Positions 23,163 through 34,136 of a stretch of 59,901 nt of DNA are shown here, piece by piece. The notes under the pieces were generated by a model. It saw only the letters and a program-made list of their open reading frames with translations. It was not told where the DNA came from and made no database searches. The stretch covers positions 1 through 59,901 of the forward strand of contig CAKZRP010000047.1 of NCBI GenBank assembly GCA_937146765.1, read 5' to 3'. The DNA comes from an uncultured Paracoccaceae bacterium (GTDB lineage: Bacteria; Pseudomonadota; Alphaproteobacteria; Rhodobacterales; Rhodobacteraceae). Position 1 is the first letter of the stretch, and each line of letters starts with the position of its first letter. A program made the position numbers and the translations under genes.

Positions 23163-25202
23163 TTACTCCGCGAGGAACCACTGCTGCGGACGGTAGGGGT
23201 AGGTGCGGTAGTACTCGTAAGACGAGGTTTTGAACTCCGGCACGTTTTTCAGGTCCTTGTCGAAGTAGATCGGCGCCGGCGCCAGAACGGTGCCGAGGAT
23301 CAGCATGTTGCCGGTCATCTTCTCGACCATGCCCGCTGCCGCCGCGTTCGAGGCCTCAGAGCCCGGAACCGAGGACTGATAGGTTGCCAGATCCGCCATT
23401 ACGTCCTTTGCCCAGACCGGCGGCTCAACCCCGGCCGCACCGTTGGAGCTGACGTATTCAGCCCAGCCCATCGCGGGACGGATGCCGAAATAGTCGGAGT
23501 AGGGCGGCACCCACAGCTGGTTGTCGCCCAGCGTGGTGCCCGCAGGTTGCCCTGCCACCCAAGACAGAACCTGCAGCTGGTTGGCAGACTGTGCCGAGCG
23601 ATACTCGTCCGAGGTCACTTCCTTGATCTGAGTCTCAACGCCGATGTCGGACCAGTTGCGCGCCACCAGCTCGGCCAGAGCCGCCGGGGTGGCTTGGGTG
23701 GCGAACTGCCAGTTCAGCACGAAGCGACCGCCGCCGGGCAGGTCCCGCTTGCCGTCACCGTCCTGGTCAACCAGACCGATTTCGTCCAGGAGTGCCTTGG
23801 CGCGCTCGGGGTCAAAGGCGATCTCGTGGCTCTTCCACTTGGCGTCGATGAACTCCGGCAGCGGCGAGAAGCCGACGTGCTGCTGCGGCTGGCCCATGCC
23901 GAAATAGACCGTCTCATTCAGTTCGTCGCGGTTGATGGCGACGGACATGGCGGTGCGGAACTTCACATCGTTGAAAACGGCGCGCTGGGCCTCGTCCTCA
24001 TGGGTGACGTTAAAGGCCAGGGTGGTCATCGCGATGGTCGGCTTGATGTCGAGGACATAGCCGCCCTTCTCCTGATTTTCGAGCAGCAGCGGCGCGCTGT
24101 CGAGGCTGATGGCCTGCGCCTTGTAGGTCACTTCGCCATTCATCAGCTTGAGGTTGCGCACCTCGGCATCGCCGATGTAGCCCTCGTTCAGCTCGTTGAT
24201 ATAGGGCAGCTGGTTGCCGGCGGTATCCACCATAAAGAAGTAGGGGTTGGCCACATAGTGACGGCCCTCTGCAGTTTCCTCGACGAGGATATGGCTCTCC
24301 AGCGTTGGGGTGGTGTTCTTCGGCAGCCCGCCGAGCTTGTCGCCTGCGGTCAGCATCGGCGAGGGCGTGTCGGTCCAGTCGGAGTTGCCATAATAGGCCT
24401 TGATCAGGTCATAGCCGCCCTCATAGCCAAGCGCCTTTGCCTTTTCATTCGCATCGGCGGTGATCGCCGGGTGATACTGGCCAAAGAAATGCTTGGGCAG
24501 GAAGGGCTGCACATAGGTCGCGGCAAAGGTCTCGAGGAGACCCGGCTTCGGCGCTTTCAGGGTGAACTGAACGGTGGTCTCGTCCAGCGCGACAACCTCC
24601 ATCGGCTCGTCCCCGGCCAGCGCATAGGCCTTGGCCTCGGCGATGACGTTCTTGTCCATCATCAGGTTGTCGTACCAGAACACGACGTCCTCGGCGGTGA
24701 AGGGCGCGCCGTCCGACCACTTGTGACCCTTGCGCAGATGCACGGTCAGCTGGGTGAAATCATCGTTCCATTCCCAGGCTTTGGCGACGTTCGGCACGAT
24801 GGTTTGCAGGTCATCGGAATAGCGCACGAGGTTCACGTGACGCACCGAGAGGAAGTCGGAGGTGCCGCTTTCGGTCGCGTTCGACAGCGCCTCAAAGATA
24901 CCGCCATAGGTGCCGATCGCATCATAGGGCTGTACGACCAGCGGCTCGGCCGGCAGGCGGTCTGCCAGCGCGGGCAACTCGGGGTTGCCTTTGATGCGGG
25001 CATTGAGATCGGCAATCGCCGGGTTGGCGGTAAAGGCCATCTCGCAGGCGGCCGCGGCCTCGTACTCGGCCTTGTCGAATTGCTGCGGGTAAGCGCCAGC
25101 GGTCACGCCCATCGGGTCGGCCACGGTCACCGCCGGGCAGCTTGCCGCCGCCAGACCCGGAAGCGCCACTACGGCAGCTGTCGTCAAAAGAAGCTTCTTC
25201 AT
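23163..25202 (-). CDS. Periplasmic solute-binding protein of a Dpp-type ABC importer (SBP_bac_5)
   Basis: A 679-residue protein with a signal peptide (MKKLLLTTAAVVALPGLAAA, cut before the first Cys region). It belongs to the family 5 solute-binding proteins (peptides, nickel, opines, some sugars and phosphorus compounds). Family marks are VPNVAKAWEWNDDFTQLTVH, LRKGHKWSDGAPFTAEDVVF and, near the C-terminus, the ring of aromatic residues. At 679 residues it is longer than classical DppA (about 535). An N-terminal stretch before LVVQPYDAIGTYGG is extra. The ligand cannot be read from sequence; a hydrolase gene in the locus suggests a phospho- or phosphonate ester (inference). Confidence 0.92.
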   Translation of the reverse strand: MKKLLLTTAAVVALPGLAAASCPAVTVADPMGVTAGAYPQQFDKAEYEAAAACEMAFTANPAIADLNARIKGNPELPALADRLPAEPLVVQPYDAIGTYGGIFEALSNATESGTSDFLSVRHVNLVRYSDDLQTIVPNVAKAWEWNDDFTQLTVHLRKGHKWSDGAPFTAEDVVFWYDNLMMDKNVIAEAKAYALAGDEPMEVVALDETTVQFTLKAPKPGLLETFAATYVQPFLPKHFFGQYHPAITADANEKAKALGYEGGYDLIKAYYGNSDWTDTPSPMLTAGDKLGGLPKNTTPTLESHILVEETAEGRHYVANPYFFMVDTAGNQLPYINELNEGYIGDAEVRNLKLMNGEVTYKAQAISLDSAPLLLENQEKGGYVLDIKPTIAMTTLAFNVTHEDEAQRAVFNDVKFRTAMSVAINRDELNETVYFGMGQPQQHVGFSPLPEFIDAKWKSHEIAFDPERAKALLDEIGLVDQDGDGKRDLPGGGRFVLNWQFATQATPAALAELVARNWSDIGVETQIKEVTSDEYRSAQSANQLQVLSWVAGQPAGTTLGDNQLWVPPYSDYFGIRPAMGWAEYVSSNGAAGVEPPVWAKDVMADLATYQSSVPGSEASNAAAAGMVEKMTGNMLILGTVLAPAPIYFDKDLKNVPEFKTSSYEYYRTYPYRPQQWFLAE

Positions 25203-25270
25203 TTGTTCGTTCCTCCAGAACCTATCAGACTGGTTTGGGCGCTCATTCGCCCGGCTTCACAGGCCTTGCC

Positions 25271-26074
25271 TCAGGCGCTTTGCGCTTCTTCTTCCTCGGG
25301 CTGGGCTGTATGGGTGGTGATCCCCCACCGACCGAGGGCTTCGGCCAGTTCGGGATCGGGATCTTGTTCGGTGACGAAATCTGTCACCTGTTCAGGGGCA
25401 CAGGCCACAAAGGGGGCGCGCTTGTCGCGTTTGGACAGGTCGGCCACCACGATGATGCGGTCGGCCTGACCGGCGATGGCGCGGGTGATATCGGCCTCCA
25501 GCGCGTTGCCGGTGACAAAGCCATGCTGGGCCGAGACTCCATCGGCGCCGACGATCAGCGCGTCATAGGAAAACTGCTGCGCCAGCGCCTCGGCGGTGCG
25601 GCCAAAACTGCCGCGTTCGGCGCGCATCACCTCGCCTCCGGTCAGGAACACCCGGCTGCCGTTGTTGCCCGCCAGCGAGGCGATGGCCGGGATCGAATTG
25701 GTGACGACCGTGAGGCCCGAATGCCGCCGCAGCTGTTCGGCCACATAGGTGGTGGTGGAGCCGACGTTGAGGAAGACGGTCATCTTGTCCTCGATGAGCT
25801 CGGCGGCCTTTCGCGCGATGGCGGATTTTGCCCCGGCGTTTTTCTCCAGCGCGCTGGAGTAGATCGGCGCGTCCTGCGGGTGGGTCAGGTAGGTGCCGCC
25901 ATGCACGCGCTCCACCTTGCCGGCCTGCGCCAAGCTGCGCACCAGACGGCGGATGGTCTCTTCTGAGACCCCCAGCGCATGGGCGATCTGTGCATTGCGG
26001 GCGGAACCGCCAAAGCGGGCAAGCACCTCAAGGACTTCGTGTCCACGATGCGGGATCTTGTCCGTCTCATCCAT
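25271..26074 (-). CDS. DeoR/GlpR-family transcriptional regulator
   Basis: A 267-residue regulator with an N-terminal DeoR winged helix (about residues 5-60: HEVLEVLARFGGSARNAQIA, then SEETIRRLVRSL, then VERVHGGTYL). A DeoRC sugar-phosphate-sensing domain follows (FLNVGSTTTYVAEQLRRHSG, VFLTGGEVMRAERGSFGRTA, VGADGVSAQHG). Such proteins usually repress an operon until a phosphorylated metabolite binds. The ATG at 26074 has GAGG about 10 bases upstream; a 15-residue longer frame is less likely. It precedes the SBP gene by 68 bases on the same strand and is similar in sequence to the regulator at 27925. Confidence 0.92.
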   Translation of the reverse strand: MDETDKIPHRGHEVLEVLARFGGSARNAQIAHALGVSEETIRRLVRSLAQAGKVERVHGGTYLTHPQDAPIYSSALEKNAGAKSAIARKAAELIEDKMTVFLNVGSTTTYVAEQLRRHSGLTVVTNSIPAIASLAGNNGSRVFLTGGEVMRAERGSFGRTAEALAQQFSYDALIVGADGVSAQHGFVTGNALEADITRAIAGQADRIIVVADLSKRDKRAPFVACAPEQVTDFVTEQDPDPELAEALGRWGITTHTAQPEEEEAQSA

Positions 26075-26218
26075 GGGGCGCAACCTCTTCGCGATTCGAC
26101 CTGCCCCACAAAAGTGCACGAGGACGTGACAGTTTTGTGTATTATTTTGCCGAGCTTGACCGTTTTCGACCGAAATTTGAGGAATTGCGACGTGGAGTAG
26201 TGGCTGACTTGCTGCCTA

Positions 26219-26245
26219 ATAATATGAAAATAAACGATTAGTCAA
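26219..26245 (-). promoter_or_regulatory. Possible sigma-70-type promoter in an AT-rich leader
   Basis: On the minus strand TTGACT (26245-26240) is followed after 15 bases by TATTAT (26224-26219). It lies in an unusually AT-rich 213-base gap between the hydrolase gene and the DeoR gene. The spacing is two bases short of ideal. Downstream, the GGTC words in TTTCGGTCGAAAACGGTC (around 26160) could be operator half-sites. Both readings are tentative. Confidence 0.35.
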
Positions 26246-26287
26246 AAAATCATCAAACCCACAAAAAAGCACACGCTCCCTGCGCTT

Positions 26288-27832
26288 TCAGTCGCCTTTG
26301 GGAAACCGTCTTGCCTGTTTCGGCCCCTCGGATGTCACCGCGTCGAGCGACAGGAGGTGATTCATATTGCGCATCCGGTGGCGCAGCATCGTCAGCATCA
26401 GGCGGCTGAGATCGCTGGCATAAGCGGGGTCAGCGGCGACATTGCGCATCTCGCCGGCGCCTGCATGGTCAAACAGAACCGGCGGCAGGTCGCCGGCAAA
26501 GGCGATCAGCGTGAAGCGCCCCTCGCGCAGGATGGCAAGGTTGCTGTCGCTGGCACAGCCGCCCAACTCGCGCTGCCAGACGGTGGGCGTGATCGGGTCG
26601 CTGTAATCCAGTTCGGAGAAACTGTAGCGTCGCCAATCCGCAGGCAGATCGCCCCGCAACAGTGGCATCAGCGAGCGGCCATCTACCACATTCGGAATGT
26701 CTTGACCGGCAAAGTCCAGAATGGTCGGCATCAGGTCAATGGATTCGGTGGGCACCTGCCAGACCTTGCCGGCCTGTGCCGCATTGCCGGGCAGGCGGAT
26801 CGACAGCGGCGTATGATAGGCCGCGTCATAGAGGCTCATCTTGCCCCACATGTGGTGATCGCCCAGCATCTCGCCATGATCCGCGGTCATCACGATCAGC
26901 GTGTCCTCATACTGGCCGCTGTCCTTCAGGTAAGCGATGAGGCGTCCAAAGTGGTGGTCGACCTCAGCCGCAAGCCCCAGATAGACAGCGCGCAACTCCT
27001 GCACCGTGGCGGTGTCCGGCTGCAAATCGCCTTGCCCCACCACCATATGCCGCGCCTCGGTCGCCTTGAGGGCGGGACCACAGAAGGGATGCAGCGCGGC
27101 CTCCTGTTCCGGCGTGGGATGCGCCACAGGCGCGGGCAAGGAGCTGGGGTCCACCATCCGGTTATAGGGGGCAGGCGCCACCAACGGCGGATGCGGGCGG
27201 ATATAGGTCACATGGGCGCACCAGCTTTGCCCTTCCAGCGCAGGCAGATGCCCCAGCACCCGATCAGTGAGGAAGGCCGTGTCGCTATCCTCCGCCCTAT
27301 AGAGAGCAGGGTCAGAGGGACGAGGCGCGCGCCCCTCCGGCGCGACGGGCTTGAAAAGATCCTCATAGGCGTCAAGAGCATAGCCCTTGCCCTTGAGATG
27401 CGCGCGCCAGGGGTAGGATTCCTCAAACCGCATCTCCAACACCTCGGAAAATCCGTCCATTGGATGCTCGTAAGTATGCATCGCCGGGTCAGAGGCCGGA
27501 AAGGCACGCGGATCCTGGGTGGTGTCGGTGTACCCAAACAGAAGCGGCGTATAGCCGCCCTTGCGCAGCTCCCGCGCGAGGTTCGGCGTGTCGTGACGCA
27601 GCGGCGTACCATTGCGGGTGCTGCGGTGGTTCATCGCATATTGCCCGGTCAGGATCGAGGTCCGAGACGGCCCGCAGGGGTTTACCACCGACATGTGCCG
27701 GTCAAAGGAAACGGATTCCGCGCGAAACCGGCGCAGGTTGGGCAGGTCCACATGGGCGGCCAGGGCACCGGACACAGAATCCGCCCGAAGTTGGTCGAAG
27801 ATCACAAACAGGATATTGCGCGGCGCTGTCAT
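26288..27832 (-). CDS. Phosphonate monoester hydrolase-like member of the sulfatase/alkaline phosphatase superfamily
   Basis: A 514-residue hydrolase. NPCGPSRTSILTGQ carries the C-x-P-x-R signature; C53 would be oxidised to formylglycine by a separate enzyme. Metal ligands are expected at D13 (VIFDQLRADS) and in MTADHGEMLGDHHMWGK. The stretch YAMNHRSTRNGTPL and then ELRKGGYTPLLFGYTDTTQD is characteristic of phosphonate monoester hydrolases/phosphodiesterases (PMH/PehA) rather than arylsulfatases. It may therefore split phosphodiesters, phosphonate monoesters or sulfate esters, as these promiscuous enzymes do. No signal peptide is seen, so it is probably cytoplasmic and acts after import. GAGAGGA lies 6 bases before the ATG. 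The gene lies between two DeoR-type regulators and upstream of an importer operon. Confidence 0.88.
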   Translation of the reverse strand: MTAPRNILFVIFDQLRADSVSGALAAHVDLPNLRRFRAESVSFDRHMSVVNPCGPSRTSILTGQYAMNHRSTRNGTPLRHDTPNLARELRKGGYTPLLFGYTDTTQDPRAFPASDPAMHTYEHPMDGFSEVLEMRFEESYPWRAHLKGKGYALDAYEDLFKPVAPEGRAPRPSDPALYRAEDSDTAFLTDRVLGHLPALEGQSWCAHVTYIRPHPPLVAPAPYNRMVDPSSLPAPVAHPTPEQEAALHPFCGPALKATEARHMVVGQGDLQPDTATVQELRAVYLGLAAEVDHHFGRLIAYLKDSGQYEDTLIVMTADHGEMLGDHHMWGKMSLYDAAYHTPLSIRLPGNAAQAGKVWQVPTESIDLMPTILDFAGQDIPNVVDGRSLMPLLRGDLPADWRRYSFSELDYSDPITPTVWQRELGGCASDSNLAILREGRFTLIAFAGDLPPVLFDHAGAGEMRNVAADPAYASDLSRLMLTMLRHRMRNMNHLLSLDAVTSEGPKQARRFPKGD

Positions 27833-27924
27833 CGGGTGTCCTCTCCCAAGGGGGTGGTCCTGCGCCAAGATGGCGGGACGGCTGGGACGAGTTTTGGGCA
27901 ACGGACAGGCGGAACGTCAAGCGG

Positions 27925-28713
27925 ATGAGCAAGGAAAAGTTAAACCACCGGGGGGTGGAACTGCTGCAGGCGCTGGAACGGCTGGGCGGCTCGGCTCGAT
28001 CCGCGGATCTGGCCCAGGTGCTTGAGGTGTCAGGCGAAACCGTGCGCCGCACCATCGCCGCCTTGTCGAAGGCGGGGCAGGTCCGGCGGGTACATGGTGG
28101 CGTCCTGCTGCATCCCGGGCAGGCGGTCGGGCGGGATTTCGGGGCGCGCCTTGGAGAGAGCACTCAAGAGAAGCGGAGCGTGGCGCAAAGGATCGCGCGG
28201 GATGTCGAAGACGGGATGACGCTTTTTCTCGATGTCTCGACCACTACGAGTTTTGTGGTGGAGCACCTCGGGGCTCTGTCGCACCTCACGGTGGTGACCA
28301 ATGCGCTTCGGATCGGGCAGGCGTTGGCCAATCGCAACGACAACCGGGTGCATCTGCTGGGCGGCGAGGTTTCGGAGCGGGACAACGGAACCTTTGGGGC
28401 GCAGACCCAGTCCCAGGCGGAGCGGTTCGCCTATGATCTGGCCATCTTCGGCGTCGACGGGGTGTCGCCGCAGCAGGGGTACCTCTATCATAACGCCGAT
28501 GAGGCGGCGCTGGCGGCAGTGGTGGCCGAGGCCGCCGCGCAGGTCCTGGTGGGGGTGACGGGGGAGAAGTTTTCCCGATCGGCGCCCTACAAGGGAATGC
28601 GCCCGCAGAGCGTCCAGCGGCTGATTGCCGATGTCGCCCCTCCGCCCGCCATGGCTGCGGCCCTGGCGGGCTGGGGCACGGGGTTTGCCCTATGCCCGGT
28701 GCCGCAGGGTTGA
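27925..28713 (+). CDS. DeoR/GlpR-family transcriptional regulator (second in the locus)
   Basis: A 262-residue DeoR-type repressor. The HTH is HRGVELLQALERLGGSARSA, then GETVRRTIAALSKAGQVRRV, then HGG. The sensing domain has FLDVSTTTSFVVEHLG, VHLLGGEVSERDNGTFGAQT and FGVDGVSPQQGYLYHNADEA. It is divergent from the phosphonate-monoester-hydrolase-like gene across 92 bases. It closely resembles the regulator at 25271-26074 in architecture and wording, so the two look like paralogues or a duplicated pair. The start at 27925 was chosen because the frame upstream lies over the hydrolase gene. Confidence 0.92.
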   Translation: MSKEKLNHRGVELLQALERLGGSARSADLAQVLEVSGETVRRTIAALSKAGQVRRVHGGVLLHPGQAVGRDFGARLGESTQEKRSVAQRIARDVEDGMTLFLDVSTTTSFVVEHLGALSHLTVVTNALRIGQALANRNDNRVHLLGGEVSERDNGTFGAQTQSQAERFAYDLAIFGVDGVSPQQGYLYHNADEAALAAVVAEAAAQVLVGVTGEKFSRSAPYKGMRPQSVQRLIADVAPPPAMAAALAGWGTGFALCPVPQG

Positions 28714-28820
28714 CCGCGCCCCGTGCCGGGTGGGGGCGGTGACTGTCGCAGCCGCATTGGCGTTCATGGGTGGAACGGATGCGGCTTTTCCCTCAACGGT
28801 GGCCACAGGCACAAAGGCAA

Positions 28821-28848
28821 CAGCCGCCCGCGTGTGAACGGGCGGCTG
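28821..28848. terminator. Perfect hairpin between convergent genes
   Basis: CAGCCGCCCG (28821-28830) pairs over ten bases with CGGGCGGCTG (28839-28848). It lies between the end of the second DeoR gene and the end of the chemoreceptor gene. There is no T-run, so terminator function is only a guess. Confidence 0.5.
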
Positions 28849-28894
28849 CAGAGGTCGACAGTCGGGCGCGGGCGCACCCGGCAGGCTGGGGCGC

Positions 28895-30661
28895 TCAGGA
28901 GGCACGTCGCATCCCGGCACCGCTTTTCTCCACCTGGAACTGGCGGGCGTTCTGCGCCAGCACATTGGCCTCGTCCCGCAGACGTTGGGTTGCGGCGGAA
29001 GTCTCTTCGAACATCGCCGCGTTCTGCTGGGTCACCTGGTCCAGCTGATCGGCGGCCGAGGTGATCTCGGAGAGGCCGGTCGATTGCTCTCGGGCCGCTT
29101 CCGCCAGGGCGCTCACGGTCTCGTTGATCGCCGAGATATGCTCGTTGATCTCGTCAAGCGCGGCGCCGGAGTCCCGGGCCAGGGCCACGCCGGTTTCCAC
29201 TTCGCGGCTGGCATTGGTGATCAGCTCGGCAATTTCGCGGGCCGCATCCGAGGATTTGCCTGCCAAAGCCCGCACCTCGCCCGCCACTACGGCAAAGCCG
29301 CGGCCGGCTTCGCCCGCCCGGGCGGCCTCGACCCCGGCGTTCAGCGCCAGCAGGCTGGTCTGGAAGGAGATGTCGTCGATCAGCGAGGTGATGCTGGAGA
29401 TCTTCTGCGAGCTTTCCTCGATGCCGCGCATCGCTTCGATGGTGCGCCGCACCACTTGTGCGCCGCGTTCGGTGCGTTCGCTGGCCTGTTTCACCCGTTC
29501 AGAGGCGGCGCGGCTTTCCTCGGCAGAGTTGCGGACGGAGGCGGAGAGTTCGGTCAGAGCCGCCGAGGTTTCCTCGAGCGAGGCCGCCTGCGTTTCGGTG
29601 CGCATGCCGAGCTCGCGCGAGGAGGCGTCGAGCGCTTCGCTTTCGCCTTCGATGCGTTGCACACCGGCGAGGATGTGGCGCATCAGGTCGGAGATCTGTG
29701 TCACAGTGGCATTGAAATCCTCCGCCACCTGCCGGAACTCCTCCGGCATCGCATCTTCCACCCGCACGGTCAGGTCGCCCTGGGCGAATTTCGCCAGGCG
29801 CTGGCTCAGGATCGCCACCACACGCTGGCGCTCCTCGTCCTTGACCCGGGCCTCTTCTTCCAGTGCCGCCTGCATCTGCAGCCCGTCGCGGAAATTGGCC
29901 ACGGCCTGGGCCATCTGGCCGATCTCGCTGCGGTCCTTCAGACCGGGTACGTCGCTGTCGAGGTCCCCGTCCGCCATGGTTGCCATCCGGCCCTTCAGCG
30001 CGTTGAGCGGGGGCAGGGTGCTGCGCAGGATCAGCACAGACAGGCCGATGAGCGCGGCGAGCACGACGCCGAGACCGCCGAGGGCCTCCATGCGCATCTT
30101 GGCGATATCCGCCTCGATATCATTCACATAGGCGCCAGTGCCGAGGTACCAGTCCCAGGGCTTGTAGTATTGGGCGAAGGTCAGCTTCGGCTCCACCTCC
30201 TTGGTCGAGGGGTTCTCGAAGTAGATGGTGGATTCGGAATGCCCATTGGCATCCAGACTGCCGAGCATGATGTCAAAGATGCGGTTGCCATGGACATCCT
30301 CGAGGTCACGCATGCTCTCGGCGCCGATCCATTGCGGGCGGAAAGGGTGCACCGCATAGACGATGTCGCTGTCGAAGGCGTAGATGTAGCCATTGTCGCC
30401 GAAACGCAGATCGTTGAGGATCTGGGAGACAGCGATCTTCGCCTCCTCCAGGGTCAGTTCGCCCGCCTCGACGCGGGCATTGTAGGCCTCGATATGGCTG
30501 CGGCCGATATCGGTGATATGGCGCAATTCGCCCATGCGCAGGGCATAGGCCTCTGTCGAGGCACGGTTGACGATAAAATAGGTCAGGCTGGCAGCGGCAA
30601 GCACGGCCAGCGCAACAAGCGCGTAGATGCGAGTCGAGAGACTGTGAAGTGCGGCGGGCAT
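28895..30661 (-). CDS. Methyl-accepting chemotaxis protein with periplasmic single Cache domain
   Basis: A 588-residue chemoreceptor. Transmembrane helix 1 is at about 11-31 ([20 protein letters not shown]). An sCache_2 ligand domain occupies about 40-185 ([40 protein letters not shown]). Helix 2 is near 192-212, with HAMP to about 265. The signalling domain near 330-560 has the tip [40 protein letters not shown] and [20 protein letters not shown]. The ligand is unknown; sCache_2 domains often bind small carboxylates. No classical CheR-docking pentapeptide is at the C-terminus. It is transcribed alone. Confidence 0.95.
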   Translation of the reverse strand: MPAALHSLSTRIYALVALAVLAAASLTYFIVNRASTEAYALRMGELRHITDIGRSHIEAYNARVEAGELTLEEAKIAVSQILNDLRFGDNGYIYAFDSDIVYAVHPFRPQWIGAESMRDLEDVHGNRIFDIMLGSLDANGHSESTIYFENPSTKEVEPKLTFAQYYKPWDWYLGTGAYVNDIEADIAKMRMEALGGLGVVLAALIGLSVLILRSTLPPLNALKGRMATMADGDLDSDVPGLKDRSEIGQMAQAVANFRDGLQMQAALEEEARVKDEERQRVVAILSQRLAKFAQGDLTVRVEDAMPEEFRQVAEDFNATVTQISDLMRHILAGVQRIEGESEALDASSRELGMRTETQAASLEETSAALTELSASVRNSAEESRAASERVKQASERTERGAQVVRRTIEAMRGIEESSQKISSITSLIDDISFQTSLLALNAGVEAARAGEAGRGFAVVAGEVRALAGKSSDAAREIAELITNASREVETGVALARDSGAALDEINEHISAINETVSALAEAAREQSTGLSEITSAADQLDQVTQQNAAMFEETSAATQRLRDEANVLAQNARQFQVEKSGAGMRRAS

Positions 30662-30789
30662 AAGTTGGAAGCCTTGAAAGTTCTTGGTCCACCCACTTTT
30701 GCGCCCAATTCACTAACTTAGAATTTACAGCCACCTCGCAGGCGCTGGTCGCAGCGGAAAAGAAGCGGGAAAATTCGTAAGCTTGCAAA

Positions 30790-30817
30790 CAAAAACGCCC
30801 GGGCAAGCCGGGCGTTT
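30790..30817 (-). terminator. Intrinsic terminator of icd
   Basis: AAACGCCCGG (30793-30802) pairs over ten bases with CCGGGCGTTT (30808-30817). On the minus strand the stem is followed by a T-rich run (TTTTTGTTTG), correctly placed 30 bases after the icd stop. Confidence 0.9.
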
Positions 30818-30846
30818 CTTGGAATTCTGTAAAGGCTTGCGCGCAG

Positions 30847-33060
<2,214 letters not shown>

Positions 33061-33369
33061 GTTCCACAACCTTTCTACGAGTACGGAAGTTGGTATGTTG
33101 TTGTCACTGCGGACGCGCTGCCGCATCAGAAATCTTGCGGCGCGGGCGCCGCGTCAGCAATTTGGCCGGTCCGGGCAGGGGCCACTCGTGGCGACACGGG
33201 ACCCGGGCAGGCTGGATGTTCACATCGCCCTCCTAGACCAGCAGGACACACAAGGCAATTGTCTCGGTGCCCTTTGCCGCTCCTGAAAACGCAAGTTTTT
33301 CCTGAATTGACCGCGCTGGGGCAGAATCCCGCCGCAAAGACCGGCGTGCCTCTGCCGCTCGGGCCCGCG
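33061..33369. other. Intergenic region upstream of icd
   Basis: These 309 bases contain the icd start region and the 3' flank of the SH3 gene. A short GC hairpin (GCGGCGC/GCGCCGC) lies near 33137-33152. I see no gene; the open frames here are low-complexity shadows. Confidence 0.5.
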
Positions 33370-34014
33370 TCACTCGCGCAATTCGTCCGGCTTGACGCCC
33401 CAGAGTTTGGATTTCGGCGCCCAACCTTCGTGGCTGCCAGCAGAGATCTCGCACCAATCGGCCACGCAGGCACCCAGCTGGGCCACGACGCCGATCTCGA
33501 AGGCGGCCATCACCGGCGCGTTGGCATCCGGGCGCGCATGGACCCGCATCATGTCTTCTTCGACCAGCACCGATCGCACCCCAGACAGCAGCGCATAGTG
33601 CACCCAGCCGCCCTGGCCATCGCGGTCGCGCACCCGGCGCCAGTGGCCGTATTCGGCGGTGATCTCCAAGGGCATTCCGCGGCGGGTGAAGACCCAGTCG
33701 ATGCGGTGCGTCAGCGACGGTCCACGGCGCACATTGCCCTCCGAGGTCTTGAGCGAGACGAACCGCGGCAAGGGCAGGTTGGTGACGGACCCCAGGGTCT
33801 CTGTGGGGGCACTGACTTCCTGCGCCAGCAGGTCACGCGCGGGCAGGGTGGCAGCCAGAACCGCCAGCGCGAGGGCGCAGAGGCTGGCTCGCACCCAGAC
33901 CCGGGGGCGCGGGGGGCGAGAACGGGATTCATGGTTCTTCTGAACGCTGTCTATCTGCACGACTCGATGCTCGTCTCGGCGCAGGCGCGTTGTTCTTATG
34001 CTCTGGGCGCCCAC
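33370..34014 (-). CDS. SH3-domain periplasmic or membrane-anchored protein
   Basis: Up to 214 residues. A basic N-terminus is followed by a hydrophobic helix (VRASLCALALAVLAATLPAR) that acts as signal or anchor. Then come two bacterial SH3-like repeats: LPLPRFVSLKTSEGNVRRGP to GHWRRVRDRDGQGGWVHYAL, and DMMRVHARPDANAPVMAAFE to GWAPKSKLWGV. Such SH3 proteins sit in the cell envelope, and many bind peptidoglycan; the exact role is unknown. The start is uncertain: GTG codons at 34014 and 33960 are both in frame and no ATG is available. Confidence 0.8.
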   Translation of the reverse strand: MGAQSIRTTRLRRDEHRVVQIDSVQKNHESRSRPPRPRVWVRASLCALALAVLAATLPARDLLAQEVSAPTETLGSVTNLPLPRFVSLKTSEGNVRRGPSLTHRIDWVFTRRGMPLEITAEYGHWRRVRDRDGQGGWVHYALLSGVRSVLVEEDMMRVHARPDANAPVMAAFEIGVVAQLGACVADWCEISAGSHEGWAPKSKLWGVKPDELRE

Positions 34015-34136
34015 GGGTTCTTCTTCTTTCCTCTATCGCATCAGCGTCTCGGACGGAAGGGTGCTTGTGCCCGCAATTATCTTGCGACACCATGCCAACC
34101 AAAGGATAGACCGCATAGCCCCAAGGGAGAAGGCAC

